Shown piece by piece: positions 63,481 through 64,000 of a DNA stretch of 64,000 bases. The notes beneath the pieces were generated by a model. The model ran no database searches. It saw only the letters and a list, made by a program, of their open reading frames with translations, and was not told the origin of the DNA. A program made the translations under genes and the position numbers. Position 1 is the first letter of the stretch. Every line of letters starts with the position of its first letter. Source of the DNA: Annona cherimola (lineage: Eukaryota > Streptophyta > Magnoliopsida > Magnoliales > Annonaceae); assembly GCA_030490835.1 (NCBI GenBank), contig CM059971.1:25165817-25229816 (forward strand), read 5' to 3'.

Positions 63481-64000
63481 GCTATCAAGGTTATTACATA
63501 GGAAGAGCAGCTTGGGGATCAAGGGTAAATTGGCAAAATTTTAATTATTTTTGCAGTGTTGTAGTTGTGTAAGAAGAGCGGCTAGTGGTAAAATTGTGAG
63601 TGCCAAATGGTTGAATTGTACCTTTATAGTTTCGCACAACATTGGCAAAAAATGTAGTTTGCATTATTATTTAATGCATCATCATTTAATGCATCATCAA
63701 AAGTGTATCTTTCATCAAAAATATGAGGCCAGATAATATACAATATATTTTATATATACTTAAGTTACAATATTTATTTTTATTTATTTTTACTTTTTCA
63801 TTTTTTCTTCATAAACTTGTTTTCCTAAGTGTATTTAATTCATATACCAAGTTTTTCTATTTTACAATAAAAGGGATTTTGAAGAGGGATTTCCAAATAA
63901 TTTTGGAATAGTTTGAAATATGCATTTGGTTTTATTTGTTCTTGTAAACATTTTATTGTAGATTTGGAGTATGAATTCCAATGTTATCAGAATTGAATCA

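Larger units (their letters stand above)
60382..64000. other. Start of the next SUVH4 intron
   Basis: No further SET exon (NHSC / ELTYDY-type coding) could be found up to the window end. The intron is therefore at least 3.6 kb and the gene continues past 64000. Contents are listed separately. 61780-62400 and 63490-64000 show nothing supportable. Confidence 0.7.

Noticed and set aside
63551..63736. Cys-containing frame after 'ttttgcag' considered as the next SUVH4 exon
   Set aside because: The peptide does not resemble the SET core or post-SET (no NHSC, no YDY), and its frame does not continue from DGRE.

Overview
This is plant nuclear DNA, almost certainly from an angiosperm with large introns. 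It is AT-rich, has GT-AG introns, and carries plant-type Copia, Gypsy, RTE, hAT and Tourist-like elements. I recognise one host gene, on the + strand: a SUVH4/KRYPTONITE-type histone H3K9 methyltransferase. The species cannot be fixed from the sequence alone; a woody or early-diverging eudicot would fit, but that is a guess.

The gene: twelve coding exons (9391-60381) join without a frame break into 1266 nt, or 422 codons. They encode a Lys-rich N-terminal piece, the complete SRA (YDG) domain, the complete nine-cysteine pre-SET domain and the first part of the SET domain. The 5' exon(s) and the catalytic NHSC part of SET are not in the window. About 2.5% of the 51 kb span is coding. Introns range from 90 bp to 15.6 kb, and one uses a GC donor.

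Upstream and intron layout: 1-9390 holds two RTE LINE fragments, a Copia LTR-like remnant and a small LTR pair around a repeat-filled body. Intron 1 (9472-14407) carries one hAT element nested in another. Introns 2-4 carry a long element of an ATCGG-rich repeat family, a TRIM, Tourist-like MITEs and SINE remnants. Intron 5 (23521-36969) carries a full-length RTE LINE (minus strand) that was itself hit by a MITE and by a very young Copia element with unusual TA...TA LTR termini. Intron 10 (44395-59985) carries a decayed Gypsy element (minus strand) broken by a full-length RTE, a 551-bp hAT MITE and a 2.6-kb hAT element that has picked up several exons of a host-like zinc-knuckle gene. A foldback element sits in intron 7.

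How it fits together: no second host gene was found, and no transposon looks fully coding-competent. The Copia element comes closest, with one polyprotein broken by two frameshifts. A gene whose product silences transposons is itself packed with transposons. If those introns are methylated, its full-length expression could depend on the pathway it serves; that last step is inference.
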